A stretch of 64,000 nt of DNA from Urechis unicinctus (lineage: Eukaryota; Annelida; Polychaeta; Xenopneusta; Urechidae), in assembly GCA_034190875.2 (NCBI GenBank), contig CM067351.1:9328500-9392499 (forward strand), in the 5' to 3' direction. The notes below the pieces were generated by a model, which was not told where the DNA came from, did not search any database, and was given only the letters and a program-made list of their open reading frames with translations. The position numbers and the translations under genes were made by a program. Positions 25,496-36,500 of the stretch are shown one piece after another (the first letter of the stretch is position 1; every line of letters begins with the position of its first letter).

Positions 25496-28400
25496 ATAGA
25501 AGATTGCAAGTTCGTGCATGAATCAATATACGACGCAATGTGGGTGACTTCAAGACGAGGATGATTCTGTGCTTACAAGGCTCTCTATAACGATGTGTTG
25601 ACGAGATTCGACCCTGTATTGATGTTCCAAGGTCAGGGTGGAGATCGCGATCAAAGCGTGCTGCAGATGAATGTATTCTAAGCACCCCACAGCGCCTCAA
25701 CGAGACGCCATGTCAACTGGACGTTCACTAGGTTGTGTTGTTGTTGGGTGTTTACTAGATCAGAAAAATAATGAAAGCACAACTCGTATTAACAGACGTA
25801 GTCACTACAAGCTGGTGCTAAGTTCTAACTTCAAATGCTGTAAAATCTGATTGCCATTGCTTTTTCTTGTATCCTCAATGTGTTTTGTAGCCACACTGAT
25901 TGGCTTTTTAAGGTGTCAGATGAAAACTCGGCTGGATTCGTAAACGTAGACTGCTTGCCTCGATAGCCCCAGGCGCGGGGCTCTATTACACCGCATTCCC
26001 AGAGCGCTGCAGCGATTTGTCTCGAAAGCGGCCTTTTCTGTTGTACGCATCTGTTATTCCAATTAGCTGAAACCTAATTCGGCCAGCTTCAGCAACCCAG
26101 CCAAGTCAATTAGACCACCCAGCAGGCCAAATACGCGTTTCGCACCCGCGACCAAGCCCTGCCTGCCAGTGTAAAATGCAGCCAATCAAGACGCACCGCG
26201 CTGGGGTCCATTACCGTAATGTTCTACTGATCATAGATCACGCGGACACTGCTGCGCGCCACACCACACCTTGTGAAATAGCTGACACGCTTATATGTTC
26301 TATTCGGGGAAAGGCATGCTGGAATCTGAGGATGGTGGGCCTCCTCTCAAGGAATCCATTAAGCCTGTTGTTAACTGAATAGGGTCCTTTATGGAAGGAG
26401 ATGAGGAACATTATGGAGGCACAAAGAGGATCACTACCGGGTCAGAGGGAAGTCACTCGAGTGCTTGCTGTGGCCAGGAAGATGAGGAGATGCAACCAGT
26501 TATAAGACAGCTTATATATACATATTAACATTTGTATCATTTAAATGACGGTAAGATGTAAAATAATTACGACTACGGTAAGATTGTATGTAATGGAGTT
26601 ACGAATCAGCGGCCTTATTAATTATATTATCATACCGAACACACATCGATGCACTTTAGTAAGTAAATTTGCCTCGTTGATGACCGGCGCCATTCATCTT
26701 CCCAGCTGCAGATGACAATGATGCCGCGATGGATGCAAAACGAGGTGTGAAAAGCGCAGTGCTGCCTTTGCCGCCTAACACCCAATATAATAGCGGCCGA
26801 CTGGTAGCCAAATCACATAGGCCTCCGAATCGATACTCACAACTGCTCCGATATATATGTATCAGGCGACTGACCCTCAACACCCGCCAGCATCCCACTA
26901 GTCCTCCTCATCCCTCTACTGCACGCAGACAGTGAAGCGAGGACCCTCAATAATACCTCCTGAGGTCCGGAGGGACCCATGAGGAACACGAGGAAAAGGT
27001 AGCGAGGAGCCTAGGGCAAGAGAGAAAAGCTAGGGTTCTATCTGTCGAGTGCGGTCGAGGAGAGGGGGCGGGGTGGGTAGTTGTGGTCATCCCACTCTAC
27101 TTATAGCGTCACACTGGATGCTATAGCGGGGCCCTCATTTTCTATATACGGCCTACGTTAAAGATTGAATGGCTCATTGCGGCCAGGGCTTTGCCAGAGC
27201 TGCCTACCAATGAACTGTGATTTGGTGTGGGAGCTTGTTCGTTTTGTCCCATCTGCAGATTCACTGGCCAGTTGCTGCGCGGCGCGCGCGTTATCCCGGC
27301 TATTCTTATCTGATGATGGGGAAAAAGGGCGCTTTGCAGTGCGATCAATAGTGCAAAACAGCCACCTCTTTTTCAATTGCTAGTGACAGAGTCGCATTGG
27401 CTCACAGATGCATTCTACATCACTGGATCAAGTCGACTTAGCATGTTGTCGTCACCGACTTATCTCAGGTTGATAACCACGGTCCAGTCAGCGGGGAACT
27501 CGCTTAGATTTCACGGAAAGAAAGCTATGTATGCAAATGCTAGTCAGAAACATTTAAAATACGTTCAGTAATTGCCCCTGGGCTATTTGATGAGATAGTG
27601 TAAACGATATTTCGAACGCCATTAACAATATGCATAATGCCAGAAATAAATACATTAAAACAAATATACCGTCCGCATTTTCAGACGCGTTTGCAAACAC
27701 AAAGCTCTAAACTATTTAAAGGAAAATGAGCTGTGCGAATGGAGATAAACATTTCCCAAGGAACATGAATAATTGACCCTGTTAGCGTAGTGTCACGAGG
27801 AATTGTCACATCAGGCAAATCATGCTTAGTCCCCCCACATCGCGTGGAGCACGAGAATATAGCGAGGGTGTCATTTTTATCCCCCCCAACACCGCTCCCC
27901 CCGTCCCACAGGAAACTGGCAAAAGCGCGGACTGCCGTTAAGTGCAAGAAAGCTTTTATCCCATTCTCCATGAAACCAATCTCCTCTTCTCTCGTGGCAA
28001 ATCGATAGTCATAGTCAAGAAGATTCCTTCGCTGATGCCTCAAACGCAACCGTCCCCATCCAGGCAGGTCTTGTGATATGGCTGGCTCCACGCGCCGGGA
28101 TATCACGCGTGCCAGCTCCCGCGCTCAGACCGGAAGACTTTCTCTGCCACTGGTGTCACCAGTCAACTATTGGATTTCTCCTCTCTGCAGAAATGCTTAC
28201 CTCGATAACGCTGTTTTCGTGCATCGGTAGTTTTTTTTTGGTCACGCTGTCGCAACTCGGTAATCTACGAACAATGCCCTCGGACAGTTGATCTGATAGC
28301 GGGGAAAGTGGGAGAGAGAACCAGACATCTCCGCGAAGGGGCCTTCTAAATGAACATGACTCCGGGATGGGATGCTTGGGGAGGCAGGAATATTGCAAAA

Positions 28401-28604
28401 AATGGGGAGGAGAATGGTAAAGGATGAGGATCATTATACATACACATCTCCCCTTATATAGGAACCGCATTGGTTTTAGGGAATAGTTTCCGTTTATGTT
28501 AATACGGTTATGGATATGCATGTGTAGTTTTCTCTTTATACTCTAGCCCCGGGAGAACTCGGGATCAAAGCCCATGGATATTTCAAGCCAGGATATAGAC
28601 ATAG
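25496..28604. other. Non-coding stretch, no gene recognised
   Basis: The longest frame (27681-28106, minus, 141 codons) has no signal peptide, transmembrane span, repeats or family motif, and is overlapped by a 72-codon frame on the other strand. I treat it as chance. A G-rich block lies at 27060-27080. No RNA gene recognised. Confidence 0.4.
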
Positions 28605-28838
28605 GGATCCAGAAACGCGAGATCATTGCCATATGGATCCATGGATACAGGATCTTTAGTATCAGTGGTGCAGGTAGTGGGATTTATAGAAGTGGAGATA
28701 TTGGCACATCGGGATATGGGGATTTATTCAAACCATGATGTAGACATAGGAGAAGCAGGGTCACGAGTGCTGGGATCCATAGAGGCAGGGCCACAGGCGC
28801 AGGGATCCTTGGGATATTGGTTAATGACACAGGGATCC
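28605..28838. repeat. Degenerate repeat with five GGATCC motifs
   Basis: GGATCC occurs at 28605, 28635, 28773, 28803 and 28833, mostly as (A/T)GGGATCC(A/T), with GGGATAT-like intermediates between. The spacing includes three intervals of exactly 30 bases, suggesting a decayed 30-bp tandem unit. The open frame across it is repeat-derived. Confidence 0.55.
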
Positions 28839-29093
28839 ATAGTAGCAGCGGTTTAGCCGCGTGGCTCTCTGAAGTCAGGGATGCGGGAGTAGGTTTTTGG
28901 CAGGAGGCATCATCATGACCAATACGAACCTCATAGGGCGCTGGAGGGACGAGAGGACCCTCTGCGTCCACCGCTGATTTAATTAATATTGCGCTGAATG
29001 CATGGAATATATTGAAGCGGGCTTTTTTTGCGGAGAGGGCTCAACTAAAACAGGAATCAATGTGAGAGGTGGAGAGGAGATAGCGTCACTTGT

Positions 29094-29145
29094 CAGCTGC
29101 CTCACGCAGCTGCCTCACTCAGCTGCCTATCTCAGCTGCCTCATG
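29094..29145. repeat. 13-bp tandem repeat of E-box CAGCTG, 4 units
   Basis: Four adjacent units of CAGCTGCC plus a five-base end (TCACG, TCACT, TATCT, TCATG), exactly 13 bases each. Every unit keeps the palindromic CAGCTG intact while the ends vary. CAGCTG is an E-box bound by bHLH factors in animals, so a homotypic site cluster is possible. A plain young minisatellite is equally possible. Confidence 0.85.
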
Positions 29146-29540
29146 CATCAATTGGTGTCAAGCAGCACGATGACGCCTGCCCAATAAAGCCCACTTGATA
29201 TTGCACTGGACTTTATCAGTGGTGGAAATCAATGAATAAAACACTACACTAAGTGGGAGCCACCAAGCTCTGTGAGCGGGATGCCCTGCGTGTATCACCC
29301 CGCCTGCGTGTATCACCTCTCTCTCTCCTCTAACACGTGTCCCTGCATTATAGAAGAGCAGTTACGCGTTTGACAGAGGATGGATATGTGGATAGCTGCT
29401 ATACAGCTGTGCCGCAAATTGTCCCACAAGTAAAAAAGAAGATGGCTAAGTGTTAGAAACCGCTTAATGTAGATTCATAGTAATGAACACACGTATGTTA
29501 AATGATGGAGAATATATACCCATGAGTAATATCAAATGCG

Positions 29541-29590
29541 GTGTCACGTCTCTCTATGAGGGGCGGTGTCACGTCTCTCTATGAGGGGCG
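29541..29590. repeat. Perfect 25-bp tandem duplication
   Basis: Two identical 25-base units (29541-29565 and 29566-29590) starting GTGTCACGTC and ending GAGGGGCG. Confidence 0.95.
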
Positions 29591-31874
29591 AATCCGCGCT
29601 ATCTCTCAACGTGACAAATGGAATGCACGCCCTGGATTGCGGATGGTTTTTCTGTTCTTTTCGTCCAAAATCGTCGGCCAGCGAACGGACGCGTTCTGCC
29701 TCATCGTGGCCGCACCACGGCTCTATTATCTCTGTAGTGGTTGGCAAGCTGGTTGCTTTTTATGCATGCGTGTCTAAAAATAGTCTGTACATTGCATGCG
29801 CTTGACTGCAATATGCAGGGCCGCTTTGATCTTTCTTGTCGCATTAATATGTAGGCTATAATCTGTTCACACCTCCACAGTAAGCCATGGAGTTAGCTGG
29901 CCTGTCTGAATGCTACCATAATGAGATTATACGAGGCGATAAAGGTCACTTTGGCCAATCCATATGGCAACAACAAAATGAATGGCTGCTCTACTAAACC
30001 GATTTGGATGCAATCAAATGCCGGCTCAGTAGACTGTACCTTGTGTGAGATCACGAAACAGTTAAACATGACCCACGAGTGCCTGTATATGCCGGAGTGA
30101 TTGTTGCAATTTGGCTGGAAACAGCGATAACTGCGAGATGCGCATGTATAATGCAATAAGCCGCGCGTAAACACTGATTGTCACACTGCGCTCACTGAGT
30201 GGGCATATTGAATCAAACTGGTGCGTACGAGTTGCCAGCGCGCTGCTGATGATACGACCGAAGATACCGCAGTGTTCCAACAGCCTACCCCGCTATTGTA
30301 TTACCATCACCCCCCCCCCCCCCCCCGATATCGATAAATTCACAGAGACCGATTTCACCGCGACGTCTGCCCGCCCATCATGACCTACTTAATTTCTTCT
30401 CATCCACCTGACTACACAACGAACGTGACCACGATTTAGCTGGCGAACGGCAATAAATCGTCCATTTCGGTCGGCTCGTGGCAACTCAGCTAATAGCATT
30501 CTCTGCACCAGACTGGTCATTAAGGCTTACAGATAGACACCTGCGCCATCCCGGGCCCAGCCTCTGTATCTCGCTTACCTGTGCGAACAATTCAGATCAA
30601 AGTACGAGAAGTACCGTGTCGAACAGCCCTAGATCAACCCTCTTATGATCCATGCAACCCGTTTCATTTTGAAATCCGCATATTCCGGTGGATGTGTGAA
30701 GTCAACGCAGTGTCGATAAGGTACACACCTTCAGTGGCTTGAGAGGCCCCATCAAAAGCCAATAGAGAATGGCATAACGCTCTGATTGCCTGGGCGCTGT
30801 TAAAAGTGGAGAGTGAAGCCACAATAAGATGGCGGGTTAGGTTCCATCAGCCACGTGGAGGGTGAGATGGGTACACAGGCGAGTCTTCCTCGGCGGTGCC
30901 TAAGTAAGGGGATTAACTTAAGTGAAGACGGGACGCTACCCGATTCACACAGTAGTAGAAAGCACAGACGTAGACTGGAGTATATGCTTTATACTCTACA
31001 ATATAACTTACATTCCCCATAGAATCAAAACAAAACAGAAGGAAAAATGACAAGTCTGTTATAAGTTACAGTACAATTGTTATTTCAATGATTTAAAAAC
31101 AGTTTCAAGGTCGTCACCTTTTCTATACAAGGTTATGAAGCAGAGACAGTCACGTGATTATTCATGTGGTACACTTGCTCTCCATCCTCACACATATCCA
31201 CTCAAATTCAATGTTCATCCATTCAGGACAATGGCAATTTCGAGTTAACAACCGCGGATAGTTCCCATATACATCTTCTTTTTCAATTTGACCAAACGCG
31301 AATTAGATGCACCTGTATGAGCACATAAGTCGGGCGAACCTGTCACCTTTTGTGAAGAACATTACCCCAGCATAGCCTCCTCTATGCTATAGAATTACGA
31401 CATAAAGGCGATGTATTCACTTACACAATACTAGCGGCTTTAATACAGGACTGTTCATAGCGAGCGGACAGGTAAAATCCCATTGATTCGTCCAGGTGAG
31501 ACAGTGGTGCAGTAAGCGGAACATCGCTCACACGCTGGCAGGAAGTCGATACAACACCATCCTTGATTCAGAAGTTGTCAAGGAAATGCATAAATATATA
31601 TTAACAGACATTAACAACGCCTGCCAACATGAAATTCCTCGTTTTTGTTCACCGCGCGGTATGGCGTTTTGTGCTGCGAGTCTCGCTGCTCGTCAAGTTT
31701 ACCTCGATGACGAAGTCAGTAAAGTGTCATTGTAGTGATGAGAATCGTGGCGCTCACAGCAGTTATGTCTCTATGTACAGAAGCACGTGCATAGGATACA
31801 TGCTATTCTCCCACACATATTGCTTGATTACAACAGTATACACATGGCATGGCGTAGACACAGACCAGCGGCCG
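29591..31874. other. Non-coding stretch downstream of the receptor gene
   Basis: Lies 3' of the minus-strand receptor gene. A 17-C run lies at 30310-30326. Its 3' untranslated region should occupy the right-hand part. The nearest polyadenylation-like hexamer I see on that strand is ATTAAA at 31444-31439, about 430 bases past the stop; this is suggestive only. Open frames here are 114 codons or fewer, and those near 31629-32011 partly overlap the receptor gene in antisense. Confidence 0.4.
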
Positions 31875-33506
31875 CTATCGTTTGGACGGCAGAAGGTCCA
31901 TATAGGACAAGGGGTGATGGCCCAAGCCGTTCAGATAGCGCGTCTCCGGCGGAGGCGGCAACGGCTTCTCTAAGTTGGGATGCCGCATTTTGGAGCGATA
32001 TTTTCGCCTAAAGTACAGCGGAATGAGGATACAACACAGAATGAGAGTACACAGGTGGGTACCGATGATGGCACCTATAAGTTCTGATAAGTTAAACTGT
32101 CCCGATGACGAATCGACGTCAGCCCCTTGTTCCCCGGAGCTAGTCATGTTGCTACCCGGTCCATCTGGGGGCATGGGATCGTAGATATCGGGGTCCCGGG
32201 GCCGGTCACTCGGTGAAGCGGAGGCCGAGGGCTGGGGAACAAGATCGCCGTCATCATCATCACGGATGATGAGGGTGGGCACGGTGGGGGTAGGGAGACG
32301 CGTGGAGCTGCTTGGCAGCGGCGTTAAGGTGCGTGTTGAGACCCCGGCGTCTGGAAGAGCCTGGTAAGTGACCAGTGAATTCATGGGCCAGGATACGTTG
32401 ATGGTGAGAGTCACATTACCGGCGTCGTTGTTAGCAACACAGATGTACATGCCAGCCAGGTGGGGAATGCCGCTCGATCCATCAATCGTCAACACACCCT
32501 CCGTCTTCTTCACTTCCTCCGATGTCGGCGCCGGATATTTCGTCGCCGCGCCGGACGGCTGTATCCAGTAAATGGTTGGCGCCGGATCGCCGCTGGCCGA
32601 ACACTTGAGTCGGCCTTGTGTGTTACTAGCGAACGCTACGTCTATATTGCCGAACACGGGCGGTTGACATCGGAGATCCCGCGAAGTCAACTCCTCAAAG
32701 AACTTGCCGCGGAGTTTGTGAGGCGTCAGGCATGAGGGTGCATCAGCGCCCTCAAAGATCTCAGGGTGGGCGTCATAGAAATCCTTCAGCCAGGAAACCA
32801 TGCAGTTACAATGTAAAGGGTTGGCACCGAGGCGAAGATGAACGAGCTGCGAGAAGATGGGGGCGAAATGCTTATCCAGATATTCTAGCTCATTTCCATT
32901 GAGCCACATATACTGGAGACTGTTGTTGAGAGGGGCGAGGACCCGGTGATCGAGCGAAGAGAGCGAGCATTCATGCAGGTAGAGTCCCGTGGTGGCCAAA
33001 CCAGCCAGTGACATGGGCTGTAATCCAATGTTCCTATTGCCGTTAAGAAATAAATGGCGCAAATTGAGTCCACGGAAGGTATGTTCTTGTAGAACTTTGA
33101 TTCGATTGCTACTGAGATCTAACCACTGAAGGTTGACAAGCTCGCGGAAAGTATCCACCTCAATCGTTTCGATACCACACTCGCTCATATAGATGTGCTC
33201 CAAGCGAACCAAGCCAGAAAAGTTTGACCTCTGCAAAGTTGTCGATCTGAACATATTTCCACTCAGGTTCAATTGTAGAGTTTCAGGGTCAATGGGCGAC
33301 GGAATGACATGAAGACCACGCCGGGAACAGAAGACAATTTTACTTGGGGTGTTGCAGAAGCAGATACGGGGACATTGGTAGGAGCCCCCGGTCTGGGAGC
33401 CACCTCCGGGTCGGTCAGCGTCCGCGCCTCGACCCCATAACAACGACAGAAGCGTGTGGACGAAGAAGACGAGGAAGGCTTGAAGTCGACCTGGCATACA
33501 CACCAT
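31875..33506 (-). CDS. LRR and Ig domain single-pass transmembrane receptor (LRIT/kekkon-like architecture)
   Basis: A complete 543-residue intronless frame. A signal peptide occupies residues 1-26 (core FLVFFVHTLLSLLW). Then come an LRRNT cysteine cap (C45, C49, C51, C60), about six leucine-rich repeats (76-232) and an LRRCT cap (C233, C235, C259, C280; motif NPLHCNC). One I-set-like Ig domain follows, with C302, W314 and C356 in YICVAN. A Ser/Thr/Pro/Asp-rich stalk (380-470) leads to one membrane span (about 475-498), RRKYR stop-transfer residues and a 43-residue tail with a PLPPPP SH3-type motif. Sequons occur at N80, N95, N194, N364, N370, N453 and N472. The start has A at -3 and G at +4; the stop is TAG. 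Proteins built this way (vertebrate LRIT/LRFN/AMIGO, insect kekkon) are cell-surface adhesion or signalling modulators, often neural. Orthology cannot be fixed by eye, and the ligand is unknown. Confidence 0.93.
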   Translation of the reverse strand: MVCMPGRLQAFLVFFVHTLLSLLWGRGADADRPGGGSQTGGSYQCPRICFCNTPSKIVFCSRRGLHVIPSPIDPETLQLNLSGNMFRSTTLQRSNFSGLVRLEHIYMSECGIETIEVDTFRELVNLQWLDLSSNRIKVLQEHTFRGLNLRHLFLNGNRNIGLQPMSLAGLATTGLYLHECSLSSLDHRVLAPLNNSLQYMWLNGNELEYLDKHFAPIFSQLVHLRLGANPLHCNCMVSWLKDFYDAHPEIFEGADAPSCLTPHKLRGKFFEELTSRDLRCQPPVFGNIDVAFASNTQGRLKCSASGDPAPTIYWIQPSGAATKYPAPTSEEVKKTEGVLTIDGSSGIPHLAGMYICVANNDAGNVTLTINVSWPMNSLVTYQALPDAGVSTRTLTPLPSSSTRLPTPTVPTLIIRDDDDGDLVPQPSASASPSDRPRDPDIYDPMPPDGPGSNMTSSGEQGADVDSSSGQFNLSELIGAIIGTHLCTLILCCILIPLYFRRKYRSKMRHPNLEKPLPPPPETRYLNGLGHHPLSYMDLLPSKR

Positions 33507-36500
33507 GTTGACCGGCTGGTATCCAACTCAGGATAAACGCAACATTTCTTCGGCACTTGGGTTCTAGGATCAGCACTTATCCGTGATCTGCCACTTGTGT
33601 TTGTCAGGAGATTCAAGAAGTAGGCGGCTGCTTACAATAGTTGTAGAATGCGCACTCCTAGCGGGCCAGTGCTGTTATCCTTCCAGTTAAGTGCTCACAT
33701 CGACTTCTCTCCGCTACGCTTGCTCAGCGATCACTGCGCTTCACTCTCTCGCAGGCAAATAACTAGCAAGGCATCCAGCAGCACCACTAGCGCCGCCCAG
33801 CGAGCAGCGCGATAACAAACAGCAGCGACGCCCAGTGGGTGTAGGATAAGGCAAAAGCATGGCCCGCTTCAGCAAGCCACGACTGTCAACAACAAAAGAA
33901 GTATTGTGTGAGCTAAGAGGAAGATTTCTCTGAGGTACAGCGAGAAGCTCCCGCTGTTTAACTAACTCGGGACAATTGCTGAAAGACCCTCAAAGCCAGC
34001 CCTAAATGAAAAGGGTGACTGAATCAGCTCGGTGGTTTGAAGGTGTCACTGGGGAGAGTACTTCAGGCTCAGTAAGGCGCTTTTGCCTTGAGGAAGGGTT
34101 TTCTGCGTGCTAAGGAGGAGCATGCCGCGTACGGGGATATGCTCCTCTTGGGATTTCAAGAGTCCCTCTTTTGGTATGTGTGCTATGAGGTCCACGCGGA
34201 AGGTCACGTCAGGTGTCGTCAAGGTCACTTTCACGCAGTGAGGTCAGAGAAGGGTGTTAAAAGGGCGTCATCGGAGGCAGATTGAGGTTACATGAAAATG
34301 ATAAAATGCGGAGGCACACAAGTGGGTGCGTAATCACAATCAATTACTACGAGACCATGCAACGACACCCCTGACGCAAGAGGGCGGCTTGGCTACCTTT
34401 TTTTTACGCCTTAACGAGGCAAAGCGAGGAAGGCTTTTGCCAACACCAAACAGTGCCTTCATTGAAATAGTTTCCAAGGTTACAGAACAAGCCCAATCCA
34501 AACTTCCTGTAATTAATGATTGCAAATCTGACACTCTTCCGTTGCACAAAGGTTTAGACCGCAGCTGGTGACCACGTTTTGCCCAACTCATTGTAAAAGA
34601 GACCACACAGATTGTTTGATCCAGTTTACCGCAGCTACTCATGGGTGTAGACCATAGCCAGGGGTAAAATTTAACACATTAAAAACTATTTGACATTAAA
34701 AGCGAAAATATATGCATAACTGCTTAGCAATGGCGGTTGTCTGCTTGAGGACATTACATTGTCCGAATACCCAAGTCACAACCCGACCGTCCTACCAACT
34801 CTGCACCAGAGTCAGGGTTCCGGCTTTAATAAATGTGAAATATGCAGGTGTGGATAATGTACAGAGGTAAATCAGGGGGGAAGAAGTATTTTTTTGGATA
34901 GCGCCTCTTGATAGCTACGGTCTAGAGCGTATTGCACCTCACGACGGTCGATGACAGCGACTCGACATTCCAGAGGCCAGGCAGTATATTTCACACCCGG
35001 CCGGTGCTGGTGGCGCCCTCTGAGAAGAGAAGCACGCGCAGACAGAGGTGACAAGAGCGGGTTATAAATCCATCCGGTGCGAATCAATGGTGAGTATCAT
35101 TGCAAGAAGAGGAGGGTTGATAAGCGCGTGGGTGGAGAGGCTTATTGTACGCTGATCCTGTTAATCTCTCGTGAAGAGTGTGTCTTACCACACGCGTTTA
35201 CACCTGCAAGTGCTCCTGTTCGAGTGACCCAATCAACGCACCTGTCCCACGGCTGTCTCACGTATGCTCACCAATTACCATTACATGCCCCGATATAACG
35301 CGTCATCGTGACGATGTCGATGCTTGAGATGAGTTGTATTTTCAGCTGGGAGGTTCCCGCCGGTGTGGCTGGCCATCAGCGCAAATGATACACGCCATAT
35401 CTGTCCAGTTTATACCTATGTAATGAAACCAGCCTGTTTACTCTCGCTTCATAGTTAATCACCCTCAGGCGACCTCGCAAACGATTTACCTGCCAGTGTC
35501 CAGTATGTAGCATATTCAACTACCTCTAACGTTCAGCTATAGGCGCTCCAATTGAGACCTAAATGGACCCTAACTCACAGGGTCAGCGCTATAAGATTCA
35601 GAAGACGTGAAGAAAGATCAAAGTGAGCGGCACGAGTAGACGGCACTCGCTGTCAGTCTATCTGTTTGATTGTACATATGCCCCGCAGGTTGTTCTTGGC
35701 ATCGCCAATGCAACTCCGGTGTTACAATTCACTCCCTATCTCTCTCAAGAGAGCGCTGTTGCATTGAGATGCATGGTGGGGATGTACAAGGTCAATCGAG
35801 CTCGCTCTCTCAGCGGGGAACTAGCTCAACTGCAGCACATAAATACATGCTTTTTGCGACAGAAACGCCATTTTTTGTAATGGAAAGTCATCGCAATCAA
35901 TGCAGCGTGAACATTGCGATATTTCACTTTTTTATTGGCATCATTATTCACACAAATCCTATTAGTGTCAACATTTCTTTTCAGAAATTTCTACATTTGC
36001 CATTGTATTTTATCAGATATGTGATCGAACACCTCGCACGCTGTGTGATGCAAACATTGTCGATGTCATCCTAATGTTAACGAATAATGGTTATTTGTTG
36101 GAGTCTAACCCTAAAATAGCCCTAGAAAGCCAATCTTCAATCACTGATTCTAGGCACTCGTCTACAAATTGTGAGTAATGGACGCTCCCTTGTTCGACCA
36201 ACGCTTTTTGAATAACGATGAACCGGCAAACAGTTGACATGGGACCAAATGCACCTAAGGACGGACCTTCAAACCGTTATGATGAGAGCTGACGAAGCGA
36301 CTATATCATGATCATAACGCATTAATTTGAAGACTTGCTTGGTTTTCCCTTTCAAATGCTCCTGACACAAAGAGGCGTATACTTTGCTTGCGCACGATAT
36401 ATCGATCGATTTAGAAGTCGATTAACAAACTGAGCCACGAAATACACATAAATAGTTCATCAAAGTTGTATTCCAATTCTGCTTCTGTTGATATTAAATT

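Noticed and set aside
27681-28106. 141-codon minus-strand frame
   Set aside because: No family motif or signal, opposite strand also open; likely chance. A protein search with a hit would reverse this.
31629-32735. Plus-strand frames antisense to the receptor gene
   Set aside because: Shadow frames of a well-supported coding sequence on the minus strand.
34046-34285. Opposing 62- and 65-codon frames with similar residues on both strands
   Set aside because: The similarity comes from an imperfect palindrome (hairpin at 34115-34147), not from coding.
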